DNA of 64,000 nt from an uncultured Oscillospiraceae bacterium (GTDB lineage Bacteria > Bacillota > Clostridia > Oscillospirales > Ruminococcaceae): contig CAKQGD010000004.1 in assembly GCA_934232845.1 (NCBI GenBank), forward strand, positions 1 to 64,000. The letters are read 5' to 3'. The stretch's first letter is position 1, and every line of letters begins with the position of its first letter. Of the stretch, positions 26,718-34,303 are shown piece after piece. The position numbers were made by a program, and so were the translations under genes. The notes below the pieces were generated by a model that saw only the letters and a program-made list of their open reading frames with translations, was not told where the DNA came from and searched no databases.

Positions 26718-27749
26718 TTGAAAATTCTTGCCATCGAATCTTCCTGCGACGAGACCGCCGCCGCCGTCGTCGAGGACGGACGGCGCGTGCTGTCGAGCGT
26801 CGTCTATACCCAGATCGCCGAGCATCGGCTCTACGGCGGCGTCGTGCCGGAGATCGCCTCGCGCCGTCACATCGAACAGATCGACGAGGTCGCCGCAAAG
26901 GCTCTTTCCGACGCGGGCGAAACGGTCGAGACTGTGGATGCCGTCGCCGTCACGGCGGGGCCGGGACTGGTCGGCGCACTGCTCGTCGGGGTCAATTTTG
27001 CAAAAGGGCTCAGTCTCGCCGCCGGAAAGCCTCTGATTCCCGTGCACCACATCCGCGGCCATATCGCGGCCAATTACATCGCCTCGCCCGATCTCGAGCC
27101 GCCGTTTCTCTGTCTGGTGGCGTCGGGCGGTCACAGCCTGATCGTCGATGTGCGCGGCTACACCGACCTGCGCGTGCTCGGCCGCTCGCGCGACGACGCG
27201 GCGGGCGAGTGCTTTGACAAGGCCGCGCGCGCGATGGACTTTCCCTATCCGGGCGGCGTTGCGCTCGACCGGCAGGCGCGCCGCGGCGACGACACGAAAT
27301 ACCGCTTTCCGCAGCCGCATGTCGAAGGATGCCCGCTCGACATGAGCTTTTCGGGTGTGAAGACCGCCGTGGTCAACCTGCTGCACAACGCAAAGCAGAA
27401 GGGTGAAACGATCGATGTACCGTCGCTGTGCGCCTCATTTGAAAAGACGGTCTGCGAGGCGCTTGTTTCGCGCGTGTTCCTCGCAGCCGGACAGACGGGC
27501 GCGAAGGTTGTCTCTGTTGCGGGCGGCGTGTCTGCCAACACGCGCCTGCGCGAAGAGATGCTCGCCTGCGGCAAAAAGAACGGCGTGCGCATCTGCATGC
27601 CGCCGCTCACCCTGACCGGAGACAACGCCGCCATGATCGGCTCGCAGGCCTACTACGAATATCTGGCGGGACATCTTGCCTCCGACCGGCTTAACGCTGT
27701 CGCGACCCTGCCGGTGGAGCGCGGCGCTCCCGCGGATTTTGAAGTGTAA
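26718..27749 (+). CDS. tsaD: tRNA N6-adenosine threonylcarbamoyltransferase TsaD
   Basis: TsaD is the catalytic subunit that transfers threonylcarbamoyl to A37 of ANN-decoding tRNAs. From the TTG at 26718 it is 343 residues, the family length, starting MKILAIESSCDETAAAVV. The metal-binding motif is VHHIRGHIAANY (about residues 108-119), with ASGGHS, DDAAGECFDKAAR and a C-terminal TGDNAAMIG. GGAGG lies 11 bp before TTG; the upstream frame has no site and is not conserved-looking. Its product is the substrate for MtaB (10606). Confidence 0.96.
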   Translation: MKILAIESSCDETAAAVVEDGRRVLSSVVYTQIAEHRLYGGVVPEIASRRHIEQIDEVAAKALSDAGETVETVDAVAVTAGPGLVGALLVGVNFAKGLSLAAGKPLIPVHHIRGHIAANYIASPDLEPPFLCLVASGGHSLIVDVRGYTDLRVLGRSRDDAAGECFDKAARAMDFPYPGGVALDRQARRGDDTKYRFPQPHVEGCPLDMSFSGVKTAVVNLLHNAKQKGETIDVPSLCASFEKTVCEALVSRVFLAAGQTGAKVVSVAGGVSANTRLREEMLACGKKNGVRICMPPLTLTGDNAAMIGSQAYYEYLAGHLASDRLNAVATLPVERGAPADFEV

Positions 27750-27772
27750 ATCTGATCAAAAAAGAAAAATTC

Positions 27773-27837
27773 GCGGCAAAGCCGTGAACTTTTGCAGGAA
27801 AATCCGTCAAACGCTTTTCTTTTGCGGCAAAGCCGTG
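27773..27837 (+). promoter_or_regulatory. possible operator repeats over the pckG promoter
   Basis: The 14-mer GCGGCAAAGCCGTG occurs at 27773-27786 and 27824-27837. Its core CGGCAAAGCCG is palindromic. The second copy fills the spacer immediately before the -10 box, where a repressor would block RNA polymerase. Confidence 0.5.
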
Positions 27838-27838
27838 C

Positions 27839-27844
27839 TATAAT
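27839..27844 (+). promoter_or_regulatory. pckG -10 region
   Basis: TATAAT with an upstream TGC extension. The -35 region at 17 bp (27816-27821, TTTCTT) is poor, consistent with a regulated promoter. Confidence 0.6.
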
Positions 27845-27923
27845 AACCAAAAGCGGGCGGGACGGGCCGGGGCCTTTTCCCGCGGCGTACCGAATGTTTT
27901 AAAATGCAGGAGGGACTTTTGAC

Positions 27924-29690
27924 ATGAATACAACCAATCCGACCGTGCTGGCGTGGGTGGACGAAGCCGTCGCCCTGTGCAAGCCGGACAAGGTTCTCTG
28001 GCTCGACGGCAGCGACGAGCAGGCCGACGTTCTGCGCAGAGAGGCTCTTTCCACGGGCGAGCTGCACCTGCTCAATCAGGAAAAGCTGCCCGGCTGCGTA
28101 CTGCACCGCTCCGATCCCCTCGACGTTGCGCGTGTGGAGGACCGCACCTTTATCTGCAGCCGCCGCGAGGAGGACGCGGGCCCCACCAACAACTGGATGG
28201 ACCCGAAAAAGGCCTACCCCATGCTGCGCGAGATCTACGACGGCTGTATGAAGGGCCGCGCCATGTACGTCGTTCCCTTCGTAATGGGGCCGCTTGGTTC
28301 CCCCGCCGCCAGAATCGGCATTGAGATCACGGATTCCATTTACGTTGCGCTGTCCATGCTGATCATGACCCGCGCGGGCGACTGCGCGCTGCGCGAGCTG
28401 GGCGATTCCGACAACTGGGTCCGCTGCCTGCATTCCAAGGCGGCGCTCGATCCCGAAAAGCGCTATATCTGCCATTTTCCGGAGGATAACGCCATCTGGT
28501 CGGTTAACTCCGGCTACGGCGGCAACGCTCTTATGGGCAAAAAATGCTACGCGCTACGCATCGGCTCCTACCTTGCCAAGACTGAGGGATGGATGGCCGA
28601 GCACATGCTGATTCTCGGCATCGAGAATCCCCAGGGCGAGACGCATTACGTCGCGGCGGCGTTCCCGTCGGCCTGCGGCAAGACGAACCTTGCAATGCTC
28701 ATCCCGCCCGAGGTCTACAAAAAACAGGGATACAAGGCGTGGTGCGTGGGCGACGACATTGCGTGGATGCACATCGGGCCGGACGGCCGCCTCTATGCGA
28801 TCAACGCAGAAAAGGGATTTTTCGGCGTCGCGCCCGGCACAAACGCCAAATCGAACCCCAACGCGCTGGCCACGACCACAAAGAATACGATCTTCACCAA
28901 CGTTGCGCTCAATCTTGACGACAACACCGTCTGGTGGGAGGGACTGGATAAAAATCCGCCCAAGAACTCCCTCGACTGGAAAGGCAACGTCTGGAACGGC
29001 AATCCCGAGACAAAGGGCGCGCATCCCAATTCGCGCTTTACCGCCCCGGCGGAAAACTGCCCGGTGCTCTCCGAGCACTTCAACGACCCGATGGGCGTGC
29101 CGATCGATGCGATCATCTTCGGCGGCCGCCGCGCCAAGACCGCGCCGCTGGTCTATCAGGCCCGCGACTGGAAGCACGGCGTCTTTATCGGCTCGTCGAT
29201 GGCGTCCGAGACGACCGCCGCGATCGTCGGTCAGGTCGGCGTTGTGCGCCGCGACCCGATGGCGATGCTGCCTTTCTGCGGCTATCACATGGGCGACTAC
29301 TGGCAGCACTGGCTTGAAATGGGGGAAAAGCTCGGCGACAAGGCCCCCAAGATCTTCAACGTCAACTGGTTCCGCACCGACGACGAGGGCAATTTCATCT
29401 GGCCCGGCTTCGGTGACAATATGCGCGTGCTGATGTGGATTCTCGGCCGTGCAAACGGCACCGCCGATGCGGTTGAGACGCCGGTGGGCTATGAGCCGCG
29501 CCCCGAGGACATCAATATCGAGGGGCTCGACATCACCGAGGAGACCGTGCGCGGTCTGCTGGATGTAGACGTCGCCCTGTGGAAGGAAGAAGCCGCGGGC
29601 ATCCGCGAGTTCTATAAAAAATTCGGCGATAAGCTGCCCGATGAGATGGCGAAACAGCTTGACGCGCTCGAAGAGCGCCTTGGAAAGTGA
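27924..29690 (+). CDS. pckG: phosphoenolpyruvate carboxykinase (GTP)
   Basis: This enzyme interconverts oxaloacetate and PEP with GTP/GDP. In succinate- or propionate-forming anaerobes it often runs towards oxaloacetate, conserving energy. The 588-residue protein matches the GTP-type family: PTNNWMDP near residue 90, the P-loop FPSACGKTNL near residue 250, the metal and hyper-reactive Cys region, GVAPGTNAKSNPNA near residue 302, and NWFRTDDEGNFIWPGFG near residue 482. GCAGGAGGG precedes the ATG. A 42-residue membrane protein gene follows 9 bp later. Product oxaloacetate could feed the OadA/OadB decarboxylase encoded elsewhere in the window. Confidence 0.95.
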   Translation: MNTTNPTVLAWVDEAVALCKPDKVLWLDGSDEQADVLRREALSTGELHLLNQEKLPGCVLHRSDPLDVARVEDRTFICSRREEDAGPTNNWMDPKKAYPMLREIYDGCMKGRAMYVVPFVMGPLGSPAARIGIEITDSIYVALSMLIMTRAGDCALRELGDSDNWVRCLHSKAALDPEKRYICHFPEDNAIWSVNSGYGGNALMGKKCYALRIGSYLAKTEGWMAEHMLILGIENPQGETHYVAAAFPSACGKTNLAMLIPPEVYKKQGYKAWCVGDDIAWMHIGPDGRLYAINAEKGFFGVAPGTNAKSNPNALATTTKNTIFTNVALNLDDNTVWWEGLDKNPPKNSLDWKGNVWNGNPETKGAHPNSRFTAPAENCPVLSEHFNDPMGVPIDAIIFGGRRAKTAPLVYQARDWKHGVFIGSSMASETTAAIVGQVGVVRRDPMAMLPFCGYHMGDYWQHWLEMGEKLGDKAPKIFNVNWFRTDDEGNFIWPGFGDNMRVLMWILGRANGTADAVETPVGYEPRPEDINIEGLDITEETVRGLLDVDVALWKEEAAGIREFYKKFGDKLPDEMAKQLDALEERLGK

Positions 29691-29699
29691 GGAAACGGC

Positions 29700-29828
29700 A
29701 TGATTGAACGAATTACCTCCAAAACGCTGGGCTGGCATTCCGTGACTGCGATTGTGATGCTCGTGGTGGGCGCAGCCTGCTTTATTCTGAGCTGCATCGC
29801 CGCGATGATTGTCGCGGGCAAGGACTGA
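29700..29828 (+). CDS. tiny membrane protein downstream of pckG
   Basis: This is a 42-residue frame with one hydrophobic helix (residues 16-39, AIVMLVVGAACFILSCIAAMIV) and a charged N-terminus. GTGAGGAAA precedes the ATG. It begins 9 bp after pckG and is followed by a strong terminator, so it is in the same mRNA. Codon use matches the genome. No family is recognised. It could be a small regulator or a membrane tether. Confidence 0.55.
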   Translation: MIERITSKTLGWHSVTAIVMLVVGAACFILSCIAAMIVAGKD

Positions 29829-29851
29829 GCTTTTCGTTAAAAAGGCCAAGG

Positions 29852-29882
29852 GCCGGGCGCCGAAAACGCGCCCGGCTTTTTT
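29852..29882 (+). terminator. terminator after the pckG operon
   Basis: GCCGGGCGC pairs with GCGCCCGGC, then TTTTTT. Confidence 0.88.
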
Positions 29883-29941
29883 CTCAGAGAACGCCGCGGC
29901 TTGATTTTCCCGCCGCGGACGGACAGAAAGGAAGACACGAT

Positions 29942-30271
29942 ATGAAACTCGATTTTTCCGCGATGGAAGAAACCAGACTTGAAAAATTCAACGGCGGAGA
30001 GGGCGCGCTTGAGGCGAAGATGTTTCTCTCCGACGGCAACAAGGTTTTGCTCGGGCACCTCGAGCCGGGCGCTTCGATCGGGATGCATACCCACACGGGC
30101 ACCTGCGAGATGATCTATGTCTTGTCGGGCGAGGGCCGTGTGCTGTGCGACGGTGCGTTTGAGACGCTGCTGCCCGGAGAGGCGCACTACTGCCCCGAGG
30201 GACATGCCCACAGCCTGCGAAATGACGGCGCCAAGCGGCTTTGTTTTTTCGCGGTTGTGCCAAAGCAGTAA
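29942..30271 (+). CDS. single-domain cupin protein
   Basis: This 109-residue beta-barrel protein has both cupin motifs: GASIGMHTHTGTCEMIYVLSGEG (residues 45-67; His, His and Glu metal ligands) and PGEAHYCPEGHAHSLRN with the fourth ligand His. The metal and substrate are unknown; such proteins act as small isomerases, dioxygenases or sensors. CAGAAAGGAAG precedes the ATG. It appears monocistronic. Confidence 0.85.
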   Translation: MKLDFSAMEETRLEKFNGGEGALEAKMFLSDGNKVLLGHLEPGASIGMHTHTGTCEMIYVLSGEGRVLCDGAFETLLPGEAHYCPEGHAHSLRNDGAKRLCFFAVVPKQ

Positions 30272-30569
30272 GGCTGTATGTATTCCAAAACCGCCCCTCG
30301 CCTCAGGCTTTTCGCGCCGTGGACGCAAAAAAGAAAGCCGAAGGCGGGGGGATTTTTATGCGGCTGCGGCATCAGAAAAAGCGTCTGAGAACGCGCGAAA
30401 GACTGCCGGAGACTGCCTGCGCCGAAGAAAAAACGCTGAATTTTTCTTTTTGTTCCAAAAAAAGCCAAAAGCGATTTTACAGAGAAACCGTGTGGGTTTA
30501 TTTGGGAATTTGAGCGCCTCAGAGCTTGCTTGCACAAGAGATGTGAAAAGTTTTTGTTTATTATAACGA
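30272..30569. other. intergenic stretch after the cupin gene
   Basis: No gene is supported. A long imperfect hairpin (30287-30355, AGGCTTT with AAAGCC and CGCC with GGCGG) followed by ATTTTT may terminate the cupin transcript. Confidence 0.45.
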
Positions 30570-30598
30570 TTGACTCTCTTCGCTTTCATCCATATACT
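30570..30598 (+). promoter_or_regulatory. promoter of the dipeptidase leader
   Basis: TTGACT (30570-30575), 17 bp, TATACT (30593-30598). The same pair of hexamers and spacing occurs at 32899 and, on the minus strand, at 58664. Confidence 0.9.
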
Positions 30599-30632
30599 GT
30601 GAAAAATCGACCGAAAGAAAGGAGCGCTCGCC

Positions 30633-30743
30633 ATGAAACAGCCGTATCATCCTACCGCCGTCCCGTGCGCGGATTGCTCCGGCCTGCTGATTATGACTCG
30701 CATTATCATTGCGGGTCTTATTTTGGTACTTCTTTTTCCGTAG
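30633..30743 (+). CDS. leader peptide rich in Ile and Leu, candidate attenuator
   Basis: This is a 36-codon frame behind a strong AGAAAGGAG site and a consensus promoter. The second half is almost all branched-chain residues (GLLIMTR, then IIIAGLILVLLF). It lies between the promoter and an intrinsic terminator at 30787-30828, upstream of the dipeptidase lipoprotein gene. The layout is that of a leader peptide whose translation controls read-through, with branched-chain aminoacyl-tRNA as the likely signal. It could instead be a small membrane protein in its own right. Confidence 0.55.
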   Translation: MKQPYHPTAVPCADCSGLLIMTRIIIAGLILVLLFP

Positions 30744-30751
30744 GTCCGGTT

Positions 30752-30828
30752 GAACAGCTATCTCCGCTTACTGTGTTTGGAAAGAAAAGCGGCCCTGTTC
30801 TTCGGACAGGGCCGCTTCTTTATTTTTT
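30752..30828 (+). terminator. leader terminator with alternative antiterminator pairing
   Basis: The terminator pairs AAGCGGCCCTGT (from 30787) with ACAGGGCCGCTT, followed by a T-rich run. An upstream segment has GAACAG (30752-30757) and CCGCTT (30764-30769), which can pair instead with CTGTTC (30795-30800) and AAGCGG (30787-30792), disrupting the terminator. This sits 34 bp before the dipeptidase start. Confidence 0.7.
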
Positions 30829-30861
30829 AAAAAAAGAGAGGAAAGAGAAGGAGAGTCCCAC

Positions 30862-32556
30862 ATGAAAAAGAAACTTTTCGCGCTTGCCCTCTCCGCCATG
30901 CTTGTGCTGTCACTGGCAGCCTGCGGCGGCAGCACCTCCACCGCGGCCCCTGCGGTGTCCGCATCCTCCGCGCCCGCGGAATCCTCTGCATCGTCCGAAT
31001 CCGCTGCGGCGCCCACCGCCGTCAGCAAAATCACCGGCGTCAGGGCCAAGCAGACGCCCGGCTACGAGGTCGTAAATGTTCCCACCGACGTCATCTCTAA
31101 CGACAGCGACGTCGTAATGAACTACATTCAGGAATTTGCGAATGTCACACAGGTTCAGCATTCGAGCTTCAACACCGAGAAGATCACCGCCTACCTCAAG
31201 GCATGGGCCGAAAACAACGGCGTGACCTGCGAAACCGAGGAGATCGGCAACGTCATCATGTTCCTCCCCGCTACTGCCGGGTATGAGGATGCGCCCACCG
31301 TGGTTTTTCAGGGCCACATCGACATGGTCGAGGCCGTCGACCCGGGCGTGACCCACGACTGGACGACCGACCCGCTCGAGCTTGTCTGGAGCTCTAACTC
31401 CGTCAAGGCGAACGGCACCTCTCTCGGCGCGGACAACGGCTCCGGCATTGCTTTTATGCTTACTTATATGGATTACGCCGATCAGTTTGTCCACGGCCCG
31501 CTGCGCTTTGTCTTCACGGTCGATGAGGAAGTCGGCCTGTACGGCGCAAAAGCGCTGGATCCCAAGTACCTGGAAGGCGCCGATTACATGATCAATGTGG
31601 ACGGCGGCTACGGCGGCGCCGTCATCTCCTGCGCCGGCGGCAAGTATTTCGATTTCTCCCATCCGACCGAGTGGGTCGCGGTGCCCGCCGACAGCGTCGC
31701 TTACGCAGTGGAGTTTGCCGGACTGAAGGGCGGACATTCCGCCGGCGTCGGCAACGGCAAGGCCAATGCGCTGGTTGCCGTGGCCAACGCGGTGCTCGCG
31801 CTTGATCAAGCCGGCGTCGACGTCAATATCGCCGCTTTTTCCGGCGGCAGTGCCAACAACGCCATCCCCAGCTCCGCCAAGGCGGTCGTTACCGTCAAGA
31901 ACGGCGATCTTGCCGCCGTGGATGAGGCGATGCAGAACTTTGCCAAGCTCTTTGACGACGCTTATTCCGCCGTCGAGACGGACTATACCTTCACCTACGG
32001 AAAAACCGATGAGACGGTGAGCCGGGTGCTCAGCGGCGATCTCAGCGTTACGCTCGTGCAGCTGATGAGCACGGTGCCCAACAACATCCACACCCTGCTT
32101 GCCACCGCCAGCGGTACGGAGTCCTCCTCCAACCTCGGCACCTTTTCCCTCACCGAGGACACCGTCACCTTCACCTGCATGATGCGCAGTTCCTCCAACT
32201 ACCAGTCGCAGCAGATCACCATGGCGAATCAGGCGCTTTCTGAGTTTTCCGGATTTTCCATGGAAGTTCCCACCACCTTCGCCACGTGGCCGCTCAAGGG
32301 CGGCAATAAGCTCGGCGATATCGCGGCGGAGCTGTTTTACGACATGACCGGCGAGGAATATGCGCTCAAGGCTATCCACGCGGGCGTCGAGTGCGGAGAA
32401 TTCACAGAGAAGAACGATTCCATCTACATCATCTCCACGGGCGTCAGCGGCGGCAGCGAAGGCCATACCACCGCAGAGAGCATGAACTTCGACAAGGTCG
32501 AGGTCAGCATCGACTTTCTCGTTGCGCTGGCGGAAAAGCTGGCGACAATGAAGTAA
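30862..32556 (+). CDS. lipoprotein M20 dipeptidase (PepD-like)
   Basis: This 564-residue protein has a lipoprotein signal (LSLAAC, Cys21), a low-complexity Ser/Ala linker (residues 22-55) and then an aminoacyl-histidine dipeptidase (PepD) domain of M20. Visible metal and catalytic elements are FQGHIDMVEA, LGADNGSGIA, TVDEEVGLYGA (catalytic Glu pair), MINVDGG and a C-terminal SGGSEGHTTAE His. PepD is normally cytoplasmic, so outward display of the enzyme is unusual and would generate free amino acids at the cell surface. Expression appears to be gated by the leader terminator upstream. Confidence 0.88.
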   Translation: MKKKLFALALSAMLVLSLAACGGSTSTAAPAVSASSAPAESSASSESAAAPTAVSKITGVRAKQTPGYEVVNVPTDVISNDSDVVMNYIQEFANVTQVQHSSFNTEKITAYLKAWAENNGVTCETEEIGNVIMFLPATAGYEDAPTVVFQGHIDMVEAVDPGVTHDWTTDPLELVWSSNSVKANGTSLGADNGSGIAFMLTYMDYADQFVHGPLRFVFTVDEEVGLYGAKALDPKYLEGADYMINVDGGYGGAVISCAGGKYFDFSHPTEWVAVPADSVAYAVEFAGLKGGHSAGVGNGKANALVAVANAVLALDQAGVDVNIAAFSGGSANNAIPSSAKAVVTVKNGDLAAVDEAMQNFAKLFDDAYSAVETDYTFTYGKTDETVSRVLSGDLSVTLVQLMSTVPNNIHTLLATASGTESSSNLGTFSLTEDTVTFTCMMRSSSNYQSQQITMANQALSEFSGFSMEVPTTFATWPLKGGNKLGDIAAELFYDMTGEEYALKAIHAGVECGEFTEKNDSIYIISTGVSGGSEGHTTAESMNFDKVEVSIDFLVALAEKLATMK

Positions 32557-32564
32557 GCAAAGAC

Positions 32565-32606
32565 AGAGGCGTCCGCCGGGCAGGCCCCGTGCGGACGTCT
32601 CTTTTA
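32565..32606 (+). terminator. terminator after the dipeptidase gene
   Basis: AGAGGCGTCCGC pairs with GCGGACGTCTCT (one bulge), followed by TTTT. Confidence 0.8.
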
Positions 32607-32898
32607 CAGAAAACCGTGATTCAGAGCGGCGGAACGCTTGCGTGCTGTAAAACGAGCGCCGCAGGCAGAATTTTCTCGCGGTTTAAGGCGGTATTTTTCG
32701 GGAGGCATGGCCGCGAAGCTCGCCTTTTGTGTCAAAGAACGCACGGTTTCTGCCCGATGCAAAGAGATTTCCGGCAAGAGAAAACACAAAAAAGGACAAG
32801 CGGAATTTTCGGCGCTGCAATGCCGTTTTTTTATAGACGACTCGGGCAGAGCGGAAGCCGCCGCGCCTTTTGTGAGGATTTTTTGGTCAAAATAACGG
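32607..32898. other. intergenic stretch before the transporter leader
   Basis: I see no supported gene here. Frames on both strands have chance-like composition. Confidence 0.5.
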
Positions 32899-32927
32899 TT
32901 GACTTCATTCATTTAAAGTTCTATACT
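32899..32927 (+). promoter_or_regulatory. promoter of the aromatic transporter leader
   Basis: TTGACT (32899-32904), 17 bp, TATACT (32922-32927). Confidence 0.9.
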
Positions 32928-32977
32928 GCAAAAGTACCTACGAATCTTTCGATTTCCATAAGAAAGGAGAGCCCGCC

Positions 32978-33091
32978 ATGACTGCGTATCCGTCCGTGCG
33001 CTATTACTTTATGCAGGTCCGCTTTGCGGGCCGTTCTTACCGCGCTCTTCTTTCTCGTTTTTCTCCGGACGGAAACGGCAAACCCCGCTGA
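32978..33091 (+). CDS. Tyr/Phe-rich leader peptide, candidate attenuator
   Basis: This is a 37-codon frame behind AGAAAGGAG. It contains four Tyr and three Phe codons, including the run Tyr-Tyr-Phe at codons 9-11, plus many Arg. It ends 16 bp before the left arm of an intrinsic terminator that precedes an aromatic-amino-acid-type ABC transporter gene. The composition and position fit ribosome stalling at Tyr/Phe codons as the control signal. No T-box or TRAP-like elements are seen in this leader. Confidence 0.65.
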   Translation: MTAYPSVRYYFMQVRFAGRSYRALLSRFSPDGNGKPR

Positions 33092-33150
33092 AACTCACGG
33101 TAAGCAGGCGGCTGAGTCCTTCCAAACGGACACGGCCGCTTTTTATTTTT
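33085..33150 (+). terminator. leader terminator with alternative antiterminator
   Basis: The terminator stem is GCGGC..GTCC (33108-33119) with GGAC..GCCGC (33128-33139), then TTTTTATTTTT. CCGCTG (33085-33090), which spans the leader-peptide stop, can pair with CAGGCGG (33105-33111, one bulge) and occlude the left arm. Confidence 0.65.
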
Positions 33151-33175
33151 GAAAAGAAAAAAGGAGTGTACCTAT

Positions 33176-34195
33176 ATGAAAAAGAAACTTTTGGCCCTGC
33201 TGACGGCCGCCGCTCTTGTACTGGCGCTCGCAGCCTGCGGCGGAACCGCTTCTTCCCCCGCCTCCGGCAGCGAAGCCGCCTCTCCGTCCGAATCCGGTTC
33301 GCAGACCGCCTCCGCGGACAAGACCTATACGGTCGGCATCTGCCAGCTGGTGCAGCATCCCGCGCTCGACGAGGCCACCAAGGGCTTTCGCGATGCGCTG
33401 ACCGAAAAGCTCGGCGACAAGGTCACCTTTGAAGAGCAGAACGCTTCCGGCGATTCCGCCAACTGCGTCACCATCTGCGGCGGCTTTGCCGCGAACGGCT
33501 GCGATCTGATCATGACCAACGCCACCCCGGCGCTGCAGGCCGCGGTCACCGCTACCAATACGATTCCGATTCTCGGCACCTCCGTCACGGACTACGCCTC
33601 CGCGCTGGACATTGACGGCTGGACCGGTAAAACCGGCATGAACGTCTCCGGCACCTCCGACCTTGCTCCGCTCGACGGGCAGGCCGAGATGCTCCACGAG
33701 CTGTTCCCCGAGGCTAAGACGGTCGGCATTCTCTACTGTTCCGGCGAGGCAAACTCCGTCTATCAGGCCGAGACCATCACTCCCTATCTTGAGGGCTATG
33801 GCTACACGGTCAAGAGCTACACGTTCTCCGACTCCAACGATGTTTCGACCGTGACGGCCACCGCCTGCGGAGAATCCGACGTACTCTATGTTCCGACCGA
33901 CAACACGGCTGCTTCCTGTGCCGAGGCGATCAACAACGTTGCGCTCAACGCCAAGACCCCCATTATCGCGGGCGAAGAGGGCATCTGTGCCGGCTGCGGT
34001 GTCGCGACGCTTTCCATCAGCTACTATGATCTGGGTGTCGCCACCGGCGAGATGGCGTACGAGATTCTGGTCAACGGCGCAGACCCCGCCGAAATGGACG
34101 TCCGCTTTGCGCCCAATTTCACCAAGGAGTACAACGCGGCCATCTGCGAGGCTCTTGAAATCACGCCTCCCGAGGGCTACACCGCGATCGGCTAA
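33176..34195 (+). CDS. ABC transporter substrate-binding lipoprotein (TrpX-type)
   Basis: This 339-residue lipoprotein has the signal LALAAC (Cys21) and a Ser/Ala-rich tether, then a PF04392-type binding domain (YTVGICQLVQHPALDEATKGF opening, then AANGCDLIMTNATPALQAA, TVGILYCSGEANS, and GEEGICAGCGVATLSISYYDLG). In this family the transporters TrpXYZ are predicted or shown to import tryptophan or tyrosine. The start at 33176 follows AAAAGGAG. Its leader encodes Tyr/Phe codons, which favours an aromatic substrate, especially tyrosine. A hairpin at 34211-34250 separates it from the permease gene and may raise binding protein yield. Confidence 0.9.
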   Translation: MKKKLLALLTAAALVLALAACGGTASSPASGSEAASPSESGSQTASADKTYTVGICQLVQHPALDEATKGFRDALTEKLGDKVTFEEQNASGDSANCVTICGGFAANGCDLIMTNATPALQAAVTATNTIPILGTSVTDYASALDIDGWTGKTGMNVSGTSDLAPLDGQAEMLHELFPEAKTVGILYCSGEANSVYQAETITPYLEGYGYTVKSYTFSDSNDVSTVTATACGESDVLYVPTDNTAASCAEAINNVALNAKTPIIAGEEGICAGCGVATLSISYYDLGVATGEMAYEILVNGADPAEMDVRFAPNFTKEYNAAICEALEITPPEGYTAIG

Positions 34196-34210
34196 AAGAA
34201 ATTTTGCCGC

Positions 34211-34250
34211 CTTTGTCCCGGACGGGGGAAGTTTTTCCCGCCCGGGCAAA
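34211..34250 (+). other. intercistronic hairpin in the aromatic transporter operon
   Basis: CTTTG, CCCGG and CGGG pair with CCCG, CCGGG and CAAAG with single-base interruptions. No T-run follows, so it is more likely an mRNA-stabilising stem than a terminator. Confidence 0.6.
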
Positions 34251-34303
34251 GTGCTGTATAAAAGGCCGCGCCTTTGATGCGGCTTTATGTAAGGAGAAGT
34301 TCG

